The notes under the pieces: model-generated
What the model saw: the letters and a program-made list of their open reading frames with translations, nothing else
Database searches by the model: none
What the model was told of the DNA's origin: nothing
From: DATHBD01 sp035296325
Lineage (GTDB): Bacteria > Actinomycetota > Actinomycetes > Mycobacteriales > Micromonosporaceae
Reading direction: 5' to 3'
Assembly: GCA_035296325.1 (NCBI GenBank)
Contig: DATHBD010000020.1
Coordinates: 7,634 to 71,633, forward strand
Length of the DNA: 64,000 nt
Translations under genes and position numbers: made by a program
In this document: positions 41,689 to 53,623 of the stretch, piece after piece
Layout: each line of letters begins with the position of its first letter
Numbering within the stretch: the stretch's first letter is position 1

Positions 41689-43425
41689 GTGGCTGAGTCC
41701 GGGTCAACCGTGTCCCCGGAGAACGGGGATCGGGGTGGGGCCGGCCCGGTGATCCGCCCGACGAGCATGCCGCTGCGGCGGCGTCGGCCCGCGTGGCACG
41801 CGGTAGCCGGGTTCGCCATGGTGCTGCCCGCGCTGGTCTTCCTGGTGACCTCCTACCTGGAGCCGACGATCTGGGCGGTGCGGTCCAGCCTGCGCACCGT
41901 CGATGTGCTCCGGGGCGGGCTGGTCGGCCCCGGCGGCAACGCATCGACCGGCGGCGCGAACTACCGGCTCATGCTCGACAACGGGTTCGGCCGGTCGCTG
42001 GGGTTCGCGCTGTCCCTGGCGGTGGTGCCGTTGATCGTGGTGACCGTGCTCGCTCCGCTGCTTGCCTGGTCCGCGAACCGCGCCGGTACCCGGGCTCGGC
42101 GCACGTCCCGCGCACTGCTCGCGTTGCCGTTGGCCTGCTTCGCGCCGGTCGCCGTGGCGGTCGGGTGGCGCATCGAGCGGGTCGCCCGGTACGACGCCGT
42201 GCCGGGCGCCACCGGGCTCGTCCGCGAGGTGACGTGGCTGGCCAGCCTGGGCCTGGTCTGCGCGCTGGCCGTCACCTGGTACCTCGCCGCACTGCGCCGC
42301 ATCGACGCGTACCGCCGTCCCGGGCCGGCGATGGCCGCCGCCGGCCTGCTCGCCTGCCTGGCCGTGGTGGCCGCGGCGCTCCAGACGTTCAGCTACCCGT
42401 ACGTCCTCGTCGGCGGTGGGGGTGACACCGACCCGCCGCTGCTCGTGATGCTGTCGACCAGCCTGGTGCGCGGCGAGTTCGGCCCGGCGGCGGCCGTCGC
42501 CACCGTGCTGCTGGCGATCCTGGCCGTGCTCGGTGTGATCGCGACGATCGTCGTGCTCGTCACCGGGATGCGGCTGGAGGTGGACCGGGAGGCGCCGGCC
42601 ACCGCGGCGACGTCCGCCGGCCCGTCGTCGCCCCGGGCGCGATGGCCGTGGGCCGCCATCCTGACCGGCCTCCTCGTCGCCGCCGTGCTCGGCGTCAGCC
42701 TGTACGCCATGATCCCGTGGCTGCGCCATGCGGCATCCTCCGGTGGGCTGGCCGCTCCGTTGACCGGCACGAGGGTGCTGGTCAACACGTGGGTGCCGCC
42801 GCTGGTCTCCACCGGAGTCGGCGTCGCCGCGGCGGCGCTGGCCGGCTTCGGGATCGGTGCGTTGCGCCCCCTCGGTCGGGCGAGTGAGCTGCTGCTGCTG
42901 CCATTCGCCCCGTACCTCTTCGTCGGGATCGGTCCGCTGGCCCTGCGGGCGTACGCGGCTGGTGCCACGGCGGACCGGTTGGACAGCCTGATCGGCCTGG
43001 TGCCACCGACGCGTCTGGAGGTGCCCGCGTTGTTCCTGTTCACGCTGCTCTTCCGCGGGCAGGCGATGCGCGCCGAGCAGCAGCGCCAGCGCGGGGCCGG
43101 GCCGGCCGGCTGGTGGCGTGGACTCCTCCGCCCGGCCCTGCCGATGATCGGGCTGGTCGCGCTGGCCAGCTGGGTGGTGCGGGCACAGGACCTGCTCTGG
43201 CCCGTGCTGTCCGGGTCCGGCCCGCACGCGACCGGCCCGGTTGTCCTGGCCGGGCAGCTCCGCGCTGTCGACGGTAGCCCGGGCGATCCGGCGTACGCCC
43301 TGGTCATGCCGCCGCTGGTGCTCCTGGTGTTGATCGCCATCGCCGTACTCGCCCAGGTGACGTACCTGGACCGGGTGGCGTTGCGGGTGGGGCGGCCCGA
43401 GTACCCGGGTGGGCCCCGCACGTGA
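41689..43425 (+). CDS. Fused two-domain ABC-transporter permease-like membrane protein
   Basis: A 578-residue protein with about 12 membrane helices in two blocks. GTG 41689 is preferred because GAGAGG lies 8 bases before it. The first block (about residues 30-290) looks like a MalF-type sugar permease (MVLPALVFLVTSYLEPTIWAVRSSLRTVD). The second (about 320-570) looks like a MalG-type partner (NTWVPPLVSTGVGVAAAALAGFGIGAL). A polar linker joins them. No substrate-binding protein or ATPase gene lies nearby, and the EAA loops are poorly conserved, so transport activity is uncertain. It runs on into purB after 31 bp. Confidence 0.55.
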   Translation: MAESGSTVSPENGDRGGAGPVIRPTSMPLRRRRPAWHAVAGFAMVLPALVFLVTSYLEPTIWAVRSSLRTVDVLRGGLVGPGGNASTGGANYRLMLDNGFGRSLGFALSLAVVPLIVVTVLAPLLAWSANRAGTRARRTSRALLALPLACFAPVAVAVGWRIERVARYDAVPGATGLVREVTWLASLGLVCALAVTWYLAALRRIDAYRRPGPAMAAAGLLACLAVVAAALQTFSYPYVLVGGGGDTDPPLLVMLSTSLVRGEFGPAAAVATVLLAILAVLGVIATIVVLVTGMRLEVDREAPATAATSAGPSSPRARWPWAAILTGLLVAAVLGVSLYAMIPWLRHAASSGGLAAPLTGTRVLVNTWVPPLVSTGVGVAAAALAGFGIGALRPLGRASELLLLPFAPYLFVGIGPLALRAYAAGATADRLDSLIGLVPPTRLEVPALFLFTLLFRGQAMRAEQQRQRGAGPAGWWRGLLRPALPMIGLVALASWVVRAQDLLWPVLSGSGPHATGPVVLAGQLRAVDGSPGDPAYALVMPPLVLLVLIAIAVLAQVTYLDRVALRVGRPEYPGGPRT

Positions 43426-43456
43426 CCGGCACAGCCGTACCGCAAGAATCATCAGC

Positions 43457-44887
43457 GTGACCAAGCCTGCGATCCCCGATGTCCTCGCCGCCCGGTACGC
43501 GTCCCGTGAGCTGGTCGAGCTCTGGACCCCGGAGGCGAAGGTCCGGGCCGAGCGCCGGCTCTGGATCGCCGTCCTGCAGGCGCAGCGGGACCTCGGCGTG
43601 CCGGTGCCGGACGGTGTGGTGCAGGCGTACGCCGCGGTCGTCGACCGGGTCGACCTGGCCAGCATCGCCGAGCGGGAGCGGGTGACCCGGCACGACGTGA
43701 AGGCACGGATCGAGGAGTTCAGCGCGCTCGCCGGCCACGAGCACATCCACAAGGGCATGACCTCCCGCGACCTCACCGAGAACGTGGAACAGACCCAGGT
43801 CCGCGCGTCCCTGGTGCTGATCCGGGAGCGGATGGCGGCCACGCTGGCCCGGCTGGCCGGGCTCGCCGTGGAGCACGACAGCCTCGTCCTGGTGGGCCGG
43901 TCCCACAACGTGCCGGCGCAGGCCACGACGCTGGGCAAGCGGTTTGCGAGTGCCGCTGAGGAGCTGCTGCTGGCGTACGAGCGGGTGGACAACCTGCTCG
44001 ACCGGTACCCGCTGCGCGGCATCAAAGGCCCGGTCGGCACGGCCGCCGACCAGCTCGACCTGTTCGACGGCGACGCCGCGAAGCTGGCCGAGCTGGAGCG
44101 CCGGGTTGCCGGGCACCTCGGGTTCGCCAGGGTGCTGGACAGTGTCGGCCAGGTCTATCCCCGGTCCCTGGACTTCGACGTGCTCTCCGCCCTGGCCCAG
44201 GCCGCTGCCGGCCCGTCGTCGCTGGCCACCACGATCCGGCTGATGGCCGGCCAGGAACTGGTGACGGAGGGGTTCCGGGCCGGTCAGGTCGGGTCGAGCG
44301 CAATGCCGCACAAGATGAACACCCGATCATGTGAGCGCGTCAACGGTCTGGCGGTGATCGTCCGGGGGTACCTGTCGATGGTCGGCGAGCTTGCCGGGGA
44401 TCAGTGGAACGAGGGGGATGTGTCCTGCTCAGTCGTCCGGAGGGTCGCACTGCCGGACGCGTTCTTCGCCCTGGACGGCGTTTTTCAGACGATGCTCACG
44501 GTGCTGGAGGAGTTCGGCGCCTACCCCGCTGTGGTAGCCCGCGAGCTGGACCGCTACCTGCCGTTCCTGGCCACCACGCGGGTCCTCGTCGCGGCGGTGG
44601 GCCGCGGCGTGGGGCGGGAGACCGCCCACGAGGTGATCAAAGAGCACGCGGTCGCCGTGGCGCTCGGCATGCGGGAGAAGGGCGCGGCCGACAACGATCT
44701 GCTGGACCGGCTCGCCGCCGATTCCCGGTTGCGGCTCTCGCGCGCGGAGATCGACGCGCTGGTGGCCGAGCCGGGCCGGTTCGTCGGTGCGGCGTCCGCG
44801 CAGGTGGCGGCCGTCGCCGAGCGGGTCGCCGCGGTCCTGGCCAGGCACCCGGAGGCCGGTGCTTACCGGCCGGCACCGATCCTCTAG
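43457..44887 (+). CDS. purB: Adenylosuccinate lyase
   Basis: A 476-residue enzyme of the fumarase/aspartase superfamily that acts twice in purine synthesis (SAICAR to AICAR, adenylosuccinate to AMP). It starts at GTG. Motifs: TRHDVKARIEEF, HKGMTSRDLTENVEQ and the signature GSSAMPHKMNTRSCER with the catalytic Ser loop. The C-terminal ADSL domain is complete. A GDT1-family gene follows 23 bp later. The other purine genes purSQL, purF and purM lie within the next 11 kb. Confidence 0.95.
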   Translation: MTKPAIPDVLAARYASRELVELWTPEAKVRAERRLWIAVLQAQRDLGVPVPDGVVQAYAAVVDRVDLASIAERERVTRHDVKARIEEFSALAGHEHIHKGMTSRDLTENVEQTQVRASLVLIRERMAATLARLAGLAVEHDSLVLVGRSHNVPAQATTLGKRFASAAEELLLAYERVDNLLDRYPLRGIKGPVGTAADQLDLFDGDAAKLAELERRVAGHLGFARVLDSVGQVYPRSLDFDVLSALAQAAAGPSSLATTIRLMAGQELVTEGFRAGQVGSSAMPHKMNTRSCERVNGLAVIVRGYLSMVGELAGDQWNEGDVSCSVVRRVALPDAFFALDGVFQTMLTVLEEFGAYPAVVARELDRYLPFLATTRVLVAAVGRGVGRETAHEVIKEHAVAVALGMREKGAADNDLLDRLAADSRLRLSRAEIDALVAEPGRFVGAASAQVAAVAERVAAVLARHPEAGAYRPAPIL

Positions 44888-44910
44888 GGCGGGGCGGGCG
44901 GGGCACGGCG

Positions 44911-45501
44911 ATGGAGTGGTTCACGGCGGCGCTGGCGGCATTCGTGCTGATCGTGCCGGTCGAGCTGCCCGACAAGACGTTCGTCTCCACGTTGATCCTC
45001 GCCACCCGGTACCGCGGATTGGCGGTCTGGCTCGGGGTGGTGGCGGCATTCGGCGTGCAGTGCGCGATCGCGGTCACCGCCGGGTCGCTGCTCGGGCTGC
45101 TGCCGGAGCGGCCGGTGAAGCTGGTCGCGGCGGCGCTCTTCGCGGTCGGCGCGGTCGTGCTGGCCCGCCAGGCATCCCGGCCGGAGGAGGCGCCGGTACG
45201 GGGCGATGGCGCGGCGACGGAGCGGCCCGGTGGGTGGCGTGCCGCCGGTACCAGCTTCGTGGTGCTCTTCACCGCGGAGTGGGGCGACCTGTCACAACTG
45301 CTGACCGCCGGTCTGGTGGCGAGTGGCCGGCCGGCGCTGCCGGTGTTCGTGGGTGCCTGGGCCGGCCTGGCGATGATCTCCGGCGCCGCGGTCCTGCTCG
45401 GCCGGGTGGTCCTGCGCCATGTCCGGATCGCCGTGGTGCGCTGGGTCGCCGCCGGCGTCTGCGCCGTCCTGGCGGTGCTCACCGTGGCAAGCGTCTGGTA
45501 A
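44911..45501 (+). CDS. TMEM165/GDT1 (UPF0016) family cation transporter
   Basis: A 196-residue membrane protein with six helices in two inverted repeats. The family ExGDxT/S motifs appear as VELPDKTFVSTL (Gly replaced by Pro) in the first half and TAEWGDLSQLLTA in the second. Family members export Mn2+ or exchange Ca2+/H+. ATG 44911 is the first start consistent with the conserved N-terminus; the longer open frame upstream is inside purB. It is probably co-transcribed with purB. Confidence 0.85.
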   Translation: MEWFTAALAAFVLIVPVELPDKTFVSTLILATRYRGLAVWLGVVAAFGVQCAIAVTAGSLLGLLPERPVKLVAAALFAVGAVVLARQASRPEEAPVRGDGAATERPGGWRAAGTSFVVLFTAEWGDLSQLLTAGLVASGRPALPVFVGAWAGLAMISGAAVLLGRVVLRHVRIAVVRWVAAGVCAVLAVLTVASVW

Positions 45502-45613
45502 CGGTTGAACGGCCGGTGATCTGGGGCGCGGCACCTGCCGGTAGGCTCAGTTGCGCCTGAAGGGCGCCGGAGGTCACCGTCGGAGTGACCATGCCGACCG
45601 TGAGGAGTTCCCC

Positions 45614-45883
45614 GTGGCCCGCGTCGTCGTCGACGTCATGCTCAAACCCGAGATCCTGGACCCGCAGGGTCAGGCCGTCGCCGCGGCGCTACCGAGGCTC
45701 GGAGTGACCGACGTAAGCTCGGTGCGGATCGGCAAGCGGATCGAGATCGAGTTCTCCGGCGACGCCGATGTCGAGCAGGCCCGTCAGATCGCCGACCGGC
45801 TGCTCGCCAACCCGGTCATTGAAGACTTCACCCTGCATGTGGACTCCCCGACTGAGGAGTCCGAGGAGGTAGCTGCACCATGA
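45614..45883 (+). CDS. purS: Phosphoribosylformylglycinamidine synthase subunit PurS
   Basis: An 89-residue small subunit starting at GTG with GAGGAG upstream. The sequence VVVDVMLKPEILDPQGQAVAAALPRLG is the standard PurS N-terminus. PurS bridges PurQ and PurL and helps channel ammonia in the FGAM synthase complex. The stop overlaps the purQ start (ATGA), so the two are translationally coupled. Confidence 0.94.
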   Translation: MARVVVDVMLKPEILDPQGQAVAAALPRLGVTDVSSVRIGKRIEIEFSGDADVEQARQIADRLLANPVIEDFTLHVDSPTEESEEVAAP

Positions 45884-46556
45884 GCGCGAGGATTGGCGTG
45901 GTCACGTTCCCCGGATCGCTGGATGACCGGGATGCCGCCCGGGCCGTGCACCTGTCCGGCGCCGTGCCGCTGCCGCTGTGGCATGCCGACCCCGAGCTGT
46001 ACGGCGTGGACGGCGTGATCCTGCCCGGCGGGTTCTCGTACGGCGACTACCTGCGGTGTGGTGCGATCGCCCGGTTCTCGCCGGTGATGGAGTCGATCGT
46101 GAAGGCCGCCGGCGACGGCCTGCCGGTGCTCGGCATCTGCAACGGTTTCCAGATCCTGTGCGAGGCCCACCTGCTGCCCGGTGCCCTCACCCGCAACGGC
46201 GGCCTGCACTTCCGCAACCGGGATCAGCGGATCCGGATGGTCGCCACGGACACCCCGTGGACCTCCGCGTACCAGCCGGGTCAGGAGATCACCATCCCGC
46301 TCAAGAGCGGTGAAGGTCGATACGTCGCCGACGAGCGCACCCTGGACGAGTTGGACGGTGAGGGCCGGGTCGTGGCGCGGTACGTCGAGGGCAACCCCAA
46401 TGGTTCGCTGCGTGACATCGCCGGGGTGCGCAACGCGGCGGGCAACGTCGTGGGCATCATGCCGCACCCGGAGCACGCCGTCGAGGCACTCACCGGCCCT
46501 TCGGTCGACGGGCTGGGCTTCTTCGCTTCCGTGCTGGCTCCCCTCGGAGCGGCGGC

Positions 46557-46560
<4 letters not shown>
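45880..46560 (+). CDS. purQ: Phosphoribosylformylglycinamidine synthase glutaminase subunit PurQ
   Basis: A 226-residue class I glutamine amidotransferase that supplies ammonia to PurL. Catalytic Cys lies in VLGICNGFQIL, and the His/Glu pair in GIMPHPEHAVE. The oxyanion region is LPGGFSYGDYLRCG. It overlaps purS by 4 bp upstream and purL by 4 bp downstream, the compact arrangement usual in actinobacteria. Confidence 0.95.
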
Positions 46561-49241
<2,681 letters not shown>

Positions 49242-49327
49242 TCAGGCACGGCGAGCGGGCTACGTACGGCCGGCCGTTGATCGCCTCAGCGGCCCCGATG
49301 CCGTTGCGGTGAGGCCGCGTCCGGCCG

Positions 49328-51340
49328 TCAGTCGTCCAACCAGCTGACCGGCCGCCGGTCGGCTGGATCCGACGGTGGCGCCGGACGGGTGTCCGGACGC
49401 CCGTCCGGGGACCCACTCGACACCGGCGGGACGGCTGGGCCGGCACCATACGGCCCCGCCGCACCGTGCCCCGAGCCGTACTGCCCGGCACCGTACTGCC
49501 CCGGGCCGCCCTGGCCGGCACCGTACTGCCCCGAGCCGTACTGGCCAGCGCCAGCGCCGTACTGGTCGGCGGCACCGTACTGGCCGGAGTCGTATCCGCC
49601 CCGCGGCTCCCGTGCGCTGTCGTATCCGTTGCCCGCGTCGAAGCCCGACCCGGCGTGCCTGCCGCCAGCACCGGACGACCCCGAGCCAGCGGACGGGCCC
49701 GCGCCCGACGTCGGAGGCTCGTACCCGCCGCCTCGGCCGTACTCCTGCGCCTGGTGGCCGGTCGCGCCCCCGTACCCGCCGGTGCCGGCGCCGTACCCGC
49801 CGGTCGCGCCGCCGTACCCGCTCGACGGGCTGTGCCCGGCCTCGTAGCGACCGGTCGGGGCATCGGCCGGGTAACCGGCTCCCGGTGCGCCCCCCGCGAC
49901 AGGGCCCTGATCGCCGTAGCCGGAGCCGCCGTAGCCCGCCCCGCCGTAGGTGCTGGTCGGGTACCCGGCCTGACCCGCAGCGCCGTACCCGCCGCGCGTG
50001 GGCTGAGCGGGCTCGGTGGGCAAGGGTGCCCCGGGCGTGTACCCGGCAGGTGACCTGGTGGCGTATCCCGCCGGCCCGGCGGCCCGGGTGGCGTCCGCCG
50101 GGTACGGGTCGTACCCGGAAGACGGCCGGTACGGGTCGTGCCCGGCCTGCGGCTGGTACGGGCCTCCGGCCCGGGTGGCGTACGGGTCGTCGCCCGGTCG
50201 TACCGGGGGCACGATCGCCGTCGCGTCGTTCATCGGCGCGGACCGGGCCATCATGGTCTGATCGGCCGCCGGGTAGCCACCGGGCTGACCACCGCGGCCG
50301 CCCGGTGCCGGCCCCGGACCGGGCCCGGGGGCCAGCTCCTCGTCGGGGTCGTCGTCCCGCTTGCGCAGCAGCAGCACGAGGGCGCCGACGCCGAGCAGGA
50401 TCAGCAGGCCACCGAGAATGATCAGAATCATCGTGAACGAGCTACCGTCGCTGTTGTTGGCGGCGGCCGCCGTGTTCGGCGTCGCCAGGGCTTCGCTCGC
50501 GGCCGTGCTGGGCTGTTCCAGCGCTGCGCCGGCGTCGGAAACGGTCGGCTCGGCTGACGGGCTGGCCGCAGCCGGCACGAGTTTCAGCGCCACGTTGGCC
50601 AGCACCTGACCGGCGATGCCGTTCGCCTTCGTCGTCGCGTTCTTGTACCCGTCCTTGGCCGCGCCGATGTTCAGCTCACCCGGTGGGATGTTCTCGTTGG
50701 CGGGGAACCGGAACCGGCCCTGGGCGTCGGTGCTGGTCTGGTGGTTGCCCTGGGCGCTGTCGCGCACCACGACGATGGCGTTCGCCACGCCGGCGCCGGT
50801 CGTGGAGTCCTTCACCGTGCCGGTGACGTCACCGACCACCGGTGCCCGGTCGGGGCCGCGCAGTCGCACCGCGTAGCTCGCTGTGGTGGGCGCGGCGCTG
50901 GTGCCGAAGCGGGCCACCGTGATCGAGCCGGTCCCCTCCTTCACCTCGGCGGCGGGGACGCTGATCTGCCCTTTCGCGGTGACCGCGAACCGGACCGTCA
51001 CCTCGCCACGCGCCTCCACATCGGCGATCTCGCAGACGAAGTTGTTGCCCGAGGCCTGGCACCGGTTGTCCTGCGTCGACAGGGTGACGTCGTTGCCAAG
51101 GTTTCCGACCGCGGGGACGGTCAGGGTGTATGTGTGTCTGCTAGAGCCGTCCCGGTTCTCGATCTCGACGTCGAAGGCGCGGTCCTTGTCGCCGGCCCGC
51201 AGCTCGATCGGGGTGGGGCCGACGTCCAGGCCGACCAGGTTGTCGGCGTGCGCCGGGCCGGCTACGCCGATCAGTACGCCCGCGAAGACTACGGTCAGCA
51301 CTCCGGCACGTAGTATGAAGGCTCCTCGGTGCCTCTTCAC
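49328..51340 (-). CDS. Single-span surface protein with carboxypeptidase-regulatory-like domain and long Gly/Tyr/Pro-rich cytoplasmic tail
   Basis: A 670-residue protein starting at GTG with GGAGGG upstream. A signal peptide (to about residue 32, ending AHA) is followed by an Ig-like exported domain (two Cys, about 90-105). A carboxypeptidase-regulatory-like beta-sandwich comes next (VTGTVKDSTTGAGVANAIVVVRD, about 168-255), then an Ala/Ser-rich stalk. One membrane helix (about 303-325) ends in RKRDDD, giving an outside-to-inside topology. The remaining about 340 residues are low complexity (GYPAADQ, GYGAGTGGYGG, QYGAGQYGSG). Function is unknown; it lies between purL and the sterol-carrier-like gene. 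Confidence 0.75.
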   Translation of the reverse strand: MKRHRGAFILRAGVLTVVFAGVLIGVAGPAHADNLVGLDVGPTPIELRAGDKDRAFDVEIENRDGSSRHTYTLTVPAVGNLGNDVTLSTQDNRCQASGNNFVCEIADVEARGEVTVRFAVTAKGQISVPAAEVKEGTGSITVARFGTSAAPTTASYAVRLRGPDRAPVVGDVTGTVKDSTTGAGVANAIVVVRDSAQGNHQTSTDAQGRFRFPANENIPPGELNIGAAKDGYKNATTKANGIAGQVLANVALKLVPAAASPSAEPTVSDAGAALEQPSTAASEALATPNTAAAANNSDGSSFTMILIILGGLLILLGVGALVLLLRKRDDDPDEELAPGPGPGPAPGGRGGQPGGYPAADQTMMARSAPMNDATAIVPPVRPGDDPYATRAGGPYQPQAGHDPYRPSSGYDPYPADATRAAGPAGYATRSPAGYTPGAPLPTEPAQPTRGGYGAAGQAGYPTSTYGGAGYGGSGYGDQGPVAGGAPGAGYPADAPTGRYEAGHSPSSGYGGATGGYGAGTGGYGGATGHQAQEYGRGGGYEPPTSGAGPSAGSGSSGAGGRHAGSGFDAGNGYDSAREPRGGYDSGQYGAADQYGAGAGQYGSGQYGAGQGGPGQYGAGQYGSGHGAAGPYGAGPAVPPVSSGSPDGRPDTRPAPPSDPADRRPVSWLDD

Positions 51341-51477
51341 TCTGCGCCCTCCGTTGCCCGCGTTTCAAATGCGTTTAGTGACAGCCGTCGATTCCGTCAA
51401 GGGTCGCGGCGTCCTTCTGCATGGTGCACCGGAGCAAACTATGCCCTGCCAAGTGCGATCGCGAAAGGCGGACCCTG

Positions 51478-51867
51478 TTGCCGTCACAGCAGTCCCGACC
51501 GCCTCGTCCCGACATGTCCGGTCCGCGGGGATACTCCGCTGATGTACTCACCGTGATGGACGCGTTACGGGCCGGCGAGACGCCCGATCGGGTGCTCGTT
51601 CAGCGGGCGGTTCGTGCCCTGTTGGCGGCTCTTGCCAGGAAGGCACCCGGCCGTTCGGTTGAGGTGCGCGTCCCCCCATACGGTGCAGTTCAATGCGTGG
51701 AGGGTCCACGCCACACCCGCGGCACGCCGGCGAACGTCATCGAGACCGATCCGGTCACCTGGATCGGGATCGCCACGGGTGGGATGGCGTGGGAGGAAGC
51801 GGTTCGAACGGGCCGGATCTCCGCGAGCGGCGCGCGGGCCGACCTGTCGCCCCACCTGCCGATATGA
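51478..51867 (+). CDS. Sterol-carrier family protein (SCP2-like, bacterial)
   Basis: A 129-residue protein. TTG 51478 with AAAGGCGGA upstream is one possible start, ATG 51514 another. The conserved core is ALLAALARKAPGRSVEVRVPP, GAVQCVEGPRHTRGTPANVIETD and TWIGIATGGMAWEEAVRTGRISASG, the last like the end of SCP2 domains. Such small proteins are often found beside purF in actinobacteria. Ligand and role are not known. It is followed by purF on the same strand. Confidence 0.78.
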   Translation: MPSQQSRPPRPDMSGPRGYSADVLTVMDALRAGETPDRVLVQRAVRALLAALARKAPGRSVEVRVPPYGAVQCVEGPRHTRGTPANVIETDPVTWIGIATGGMAWEEAVRTGRISASGARADLSPHLPI

Positions 51868-52025
51868 GCTGCGTTCGGGATCACCGGCGGACCCGCTGAA
51901 CCGGCTGAACCGGGGTGCGTGCCGCTGAGCGCGGACCGGAACTCGCGTACACTTCGATCCGCGGCGACGACCCCGACGTGGGCGTCCGCCCCCTCCCTTC
52001 CCCCGACGCGAACCCAGGAGTGCTA

Positions 52026-53570
52026 GTGCCCCGACGCGACGGCCGGTTGACCCACGAACTCGACCCCCAGCGTCCCGGCCCGCAGGATGCGTGCGGGGTC
52101 TTCGGCGTCTGGGCGCCGGGGGAGGAGGTCTCCAAACTGACCTACTTCGCGCTCTACGCGTTGCAGCACCGTGGCCAGGAAGCCGCCGGTATGGCGGTCT
52201 CGGACGGCTCCGGCGTCGTGGTCTACAAGGACCTCGGTCTGGTGGCGCAGGTCTTCGACGAGCCGACGCTGGCCAGCCTGCGCGGCCACATCGCCATCGG
52301 CCACGCCCGATACTCCACGACCGGCGCGAGCAACTGGGAGAACGCACAGCCCACGCTGCGCGCCACCCCGGCCGGCTCGACCATCGCCCTGGCCCACAAC
52401 GGCAACCTGGTCAACACCGCCGAGCTGGGCCGGCGCGCCGCCGAGCAGGGCCTGCGCGACATCAATGCCACCTCCGACACGGCGCTGGTCACCGCGCTGC
52501 TGGCGGCCCGCCCGGACATCTCGGTCGAGGGCGCCGCACTCGAGGTCCTGCCGACGCTGCGCGGCGCGTTCAGCTTCGTCTTCATGGACGAGCACACGCT
52601 GTACGCCGCCCGCGACGTGCACGGGGTGCGCCCGCTCGTGCTGGGCCGGCTGGAGCGGGGCTGGGTGGTGGCGAGCGAGACCGCCGCCCTGGACATCGTC
52701 GGCGCCAGTGTGGTGCGCGAGGTCGAGCCGGGCGAGCTGATCGCCATCGACGAGCACGGGCTGCGGTCGAGCCGGTTCGGCACCCCGGAGCCCAAGGGCT
52801 GCCTCTTCGAGTACGTGTACCTGGCCCGCCCGGACACCACCATCGCGGGGCGCAACGTGCACTCGGCCCGGATGAAGATCGGGCGCACGCTCGCCCAGGA
52901 GCACCCGGTCGAGGCCGACATGGTGATGCCCGTCCCCGAGTCGGGGACCCCGGCCGCGATCGGGTACGCCGCCGAGTCCGGCATCCCCTACGGCGCCGGC
53001 CTGATGAAGAACGCCTACGTCGGACGGACCTTCATCCAGCCCTCGCAGACCATCCGCCAGCTCGGCATCCGGCTCAAGCTCAACCCGCTGCGGGAAAACG
53101 TGCGCGGCAAGCGCCTGGTGGTGGTGGACGACTCGATCGTGCGCGGCAACACCCAGCGCGCGATCGTGCGGATGCTGCGCGAGTCCGGGGCGATCGAGGT
53201 CCATGTGCGGATCTCGTCCCCACCGGTGAAGTGGCCGTGCTTCTACGGCATCGACTTCGCCACCCGCGCCGAACTGCTCGCCAACGGGCTGGACGTCGAG
53301 GGCATCCGGCGCTCGATCGGCGCCGATACGTTGGGGTACGTTTCGCTGGCCGGGCTGGTCGCCGCCACCGAGCAGCCGGCCTCCCGGCTGTGCCAGGCCT
53401 GCTTCGACGGCAGGTACCCGATCGATCTGCCGACCGACAATGTGATCGGCAAGCATGTGCTGGAAGGTGTCGTCCGGGCGGCGGGAGCCGCCTCAGGGGA
53501 TGGGGCCGGCAACGGGGCCGTGCGCCTCGCCGCCAGTCCTGGCGGTGCGGACGCGCTGCTGCGCCCGTAA
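52026..53570 (+). CDS. purF: Amidophosphoribosyltransferase
   Basis: A 514-residue enzyme for the first step of purine synthesis (PRPP plus glutamine to phosphoribosylamine). GTG 52026 follows AGGAG. An N-terminal propeptide of 22 residues precedes the class II glutaminase nucleophile in DACGVFGVWAPGE (Cys23). HRGQEAAG and GHARYSTTG are present. The phosphoribosyltransferase domain has the PRPP loop VVVDDSIVRGNT. C-terminal Cys residues (SRLCQACFDGRYP) fit a 4Fe-4S type PurF. The extreme C-terminus is Gly/Ala-rich. Confidence 0.95.
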   Translation: MPRRDGRLTHELDPQRPGPQDACGVFGVWAPGEEVSKLTYFALYALQHRGQEAAGMAVSDGSGVVVYKDLGLVAQVFDEPTLASLRGHIAIGHARYSTTGASNWENAQPTLRATPAGSTIALAHNGNLVNTAELGRRAAEQGLRDINATSDTALVTALLAARPDISVEGAALEVLPTLRGAFSFVFMDEHTLYAARDVHGVRPLVLGRLERGWVVASETAALDIVGASVVREVEPGELIAIDEHGLRSSRFGTPEPKGCLFEYVYLARPDTTIAGRNVHSARMKIGRTLAQEHPVEADMVMPVPESGTPAAIGYAAESGIPYGAGLMKNAYVGRTFIQPSQTIRQLGIRLKLNPLRENVRGKRLVVVDDSIVRGNTQRAIVRMLRESGAIEVHVRISSPPVKWPCFYGIDFATRAELLANGLDVEGIRRSIGADTLGYVSLAGLVAATEQPASRLCQACFDGRYPIDLPTDNVIGKHVLEGVVRAAGAASGDGAGNGAVRLAASPGGADALLRP

Positions 53571-53623
53571 CGTCGGCGGTCGCCGCGTCCGTGCGGTGGC
53601 CGCCCTAGGTACAAGGGGAGAAC

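Noticed and set aside
45502..45613. Possible purine riboswitch upstream of purS
   Set aside because: The gap is only 112 bp, and no purine-aptamer core or second hairpin pattern is visible.
49283..49315. GCCTCA/TGAGGC as a terminator between purL and the surface-protein gene
   Set aside because: Only 6 bp pair, with a 21-nt loop; too weak to annotate.
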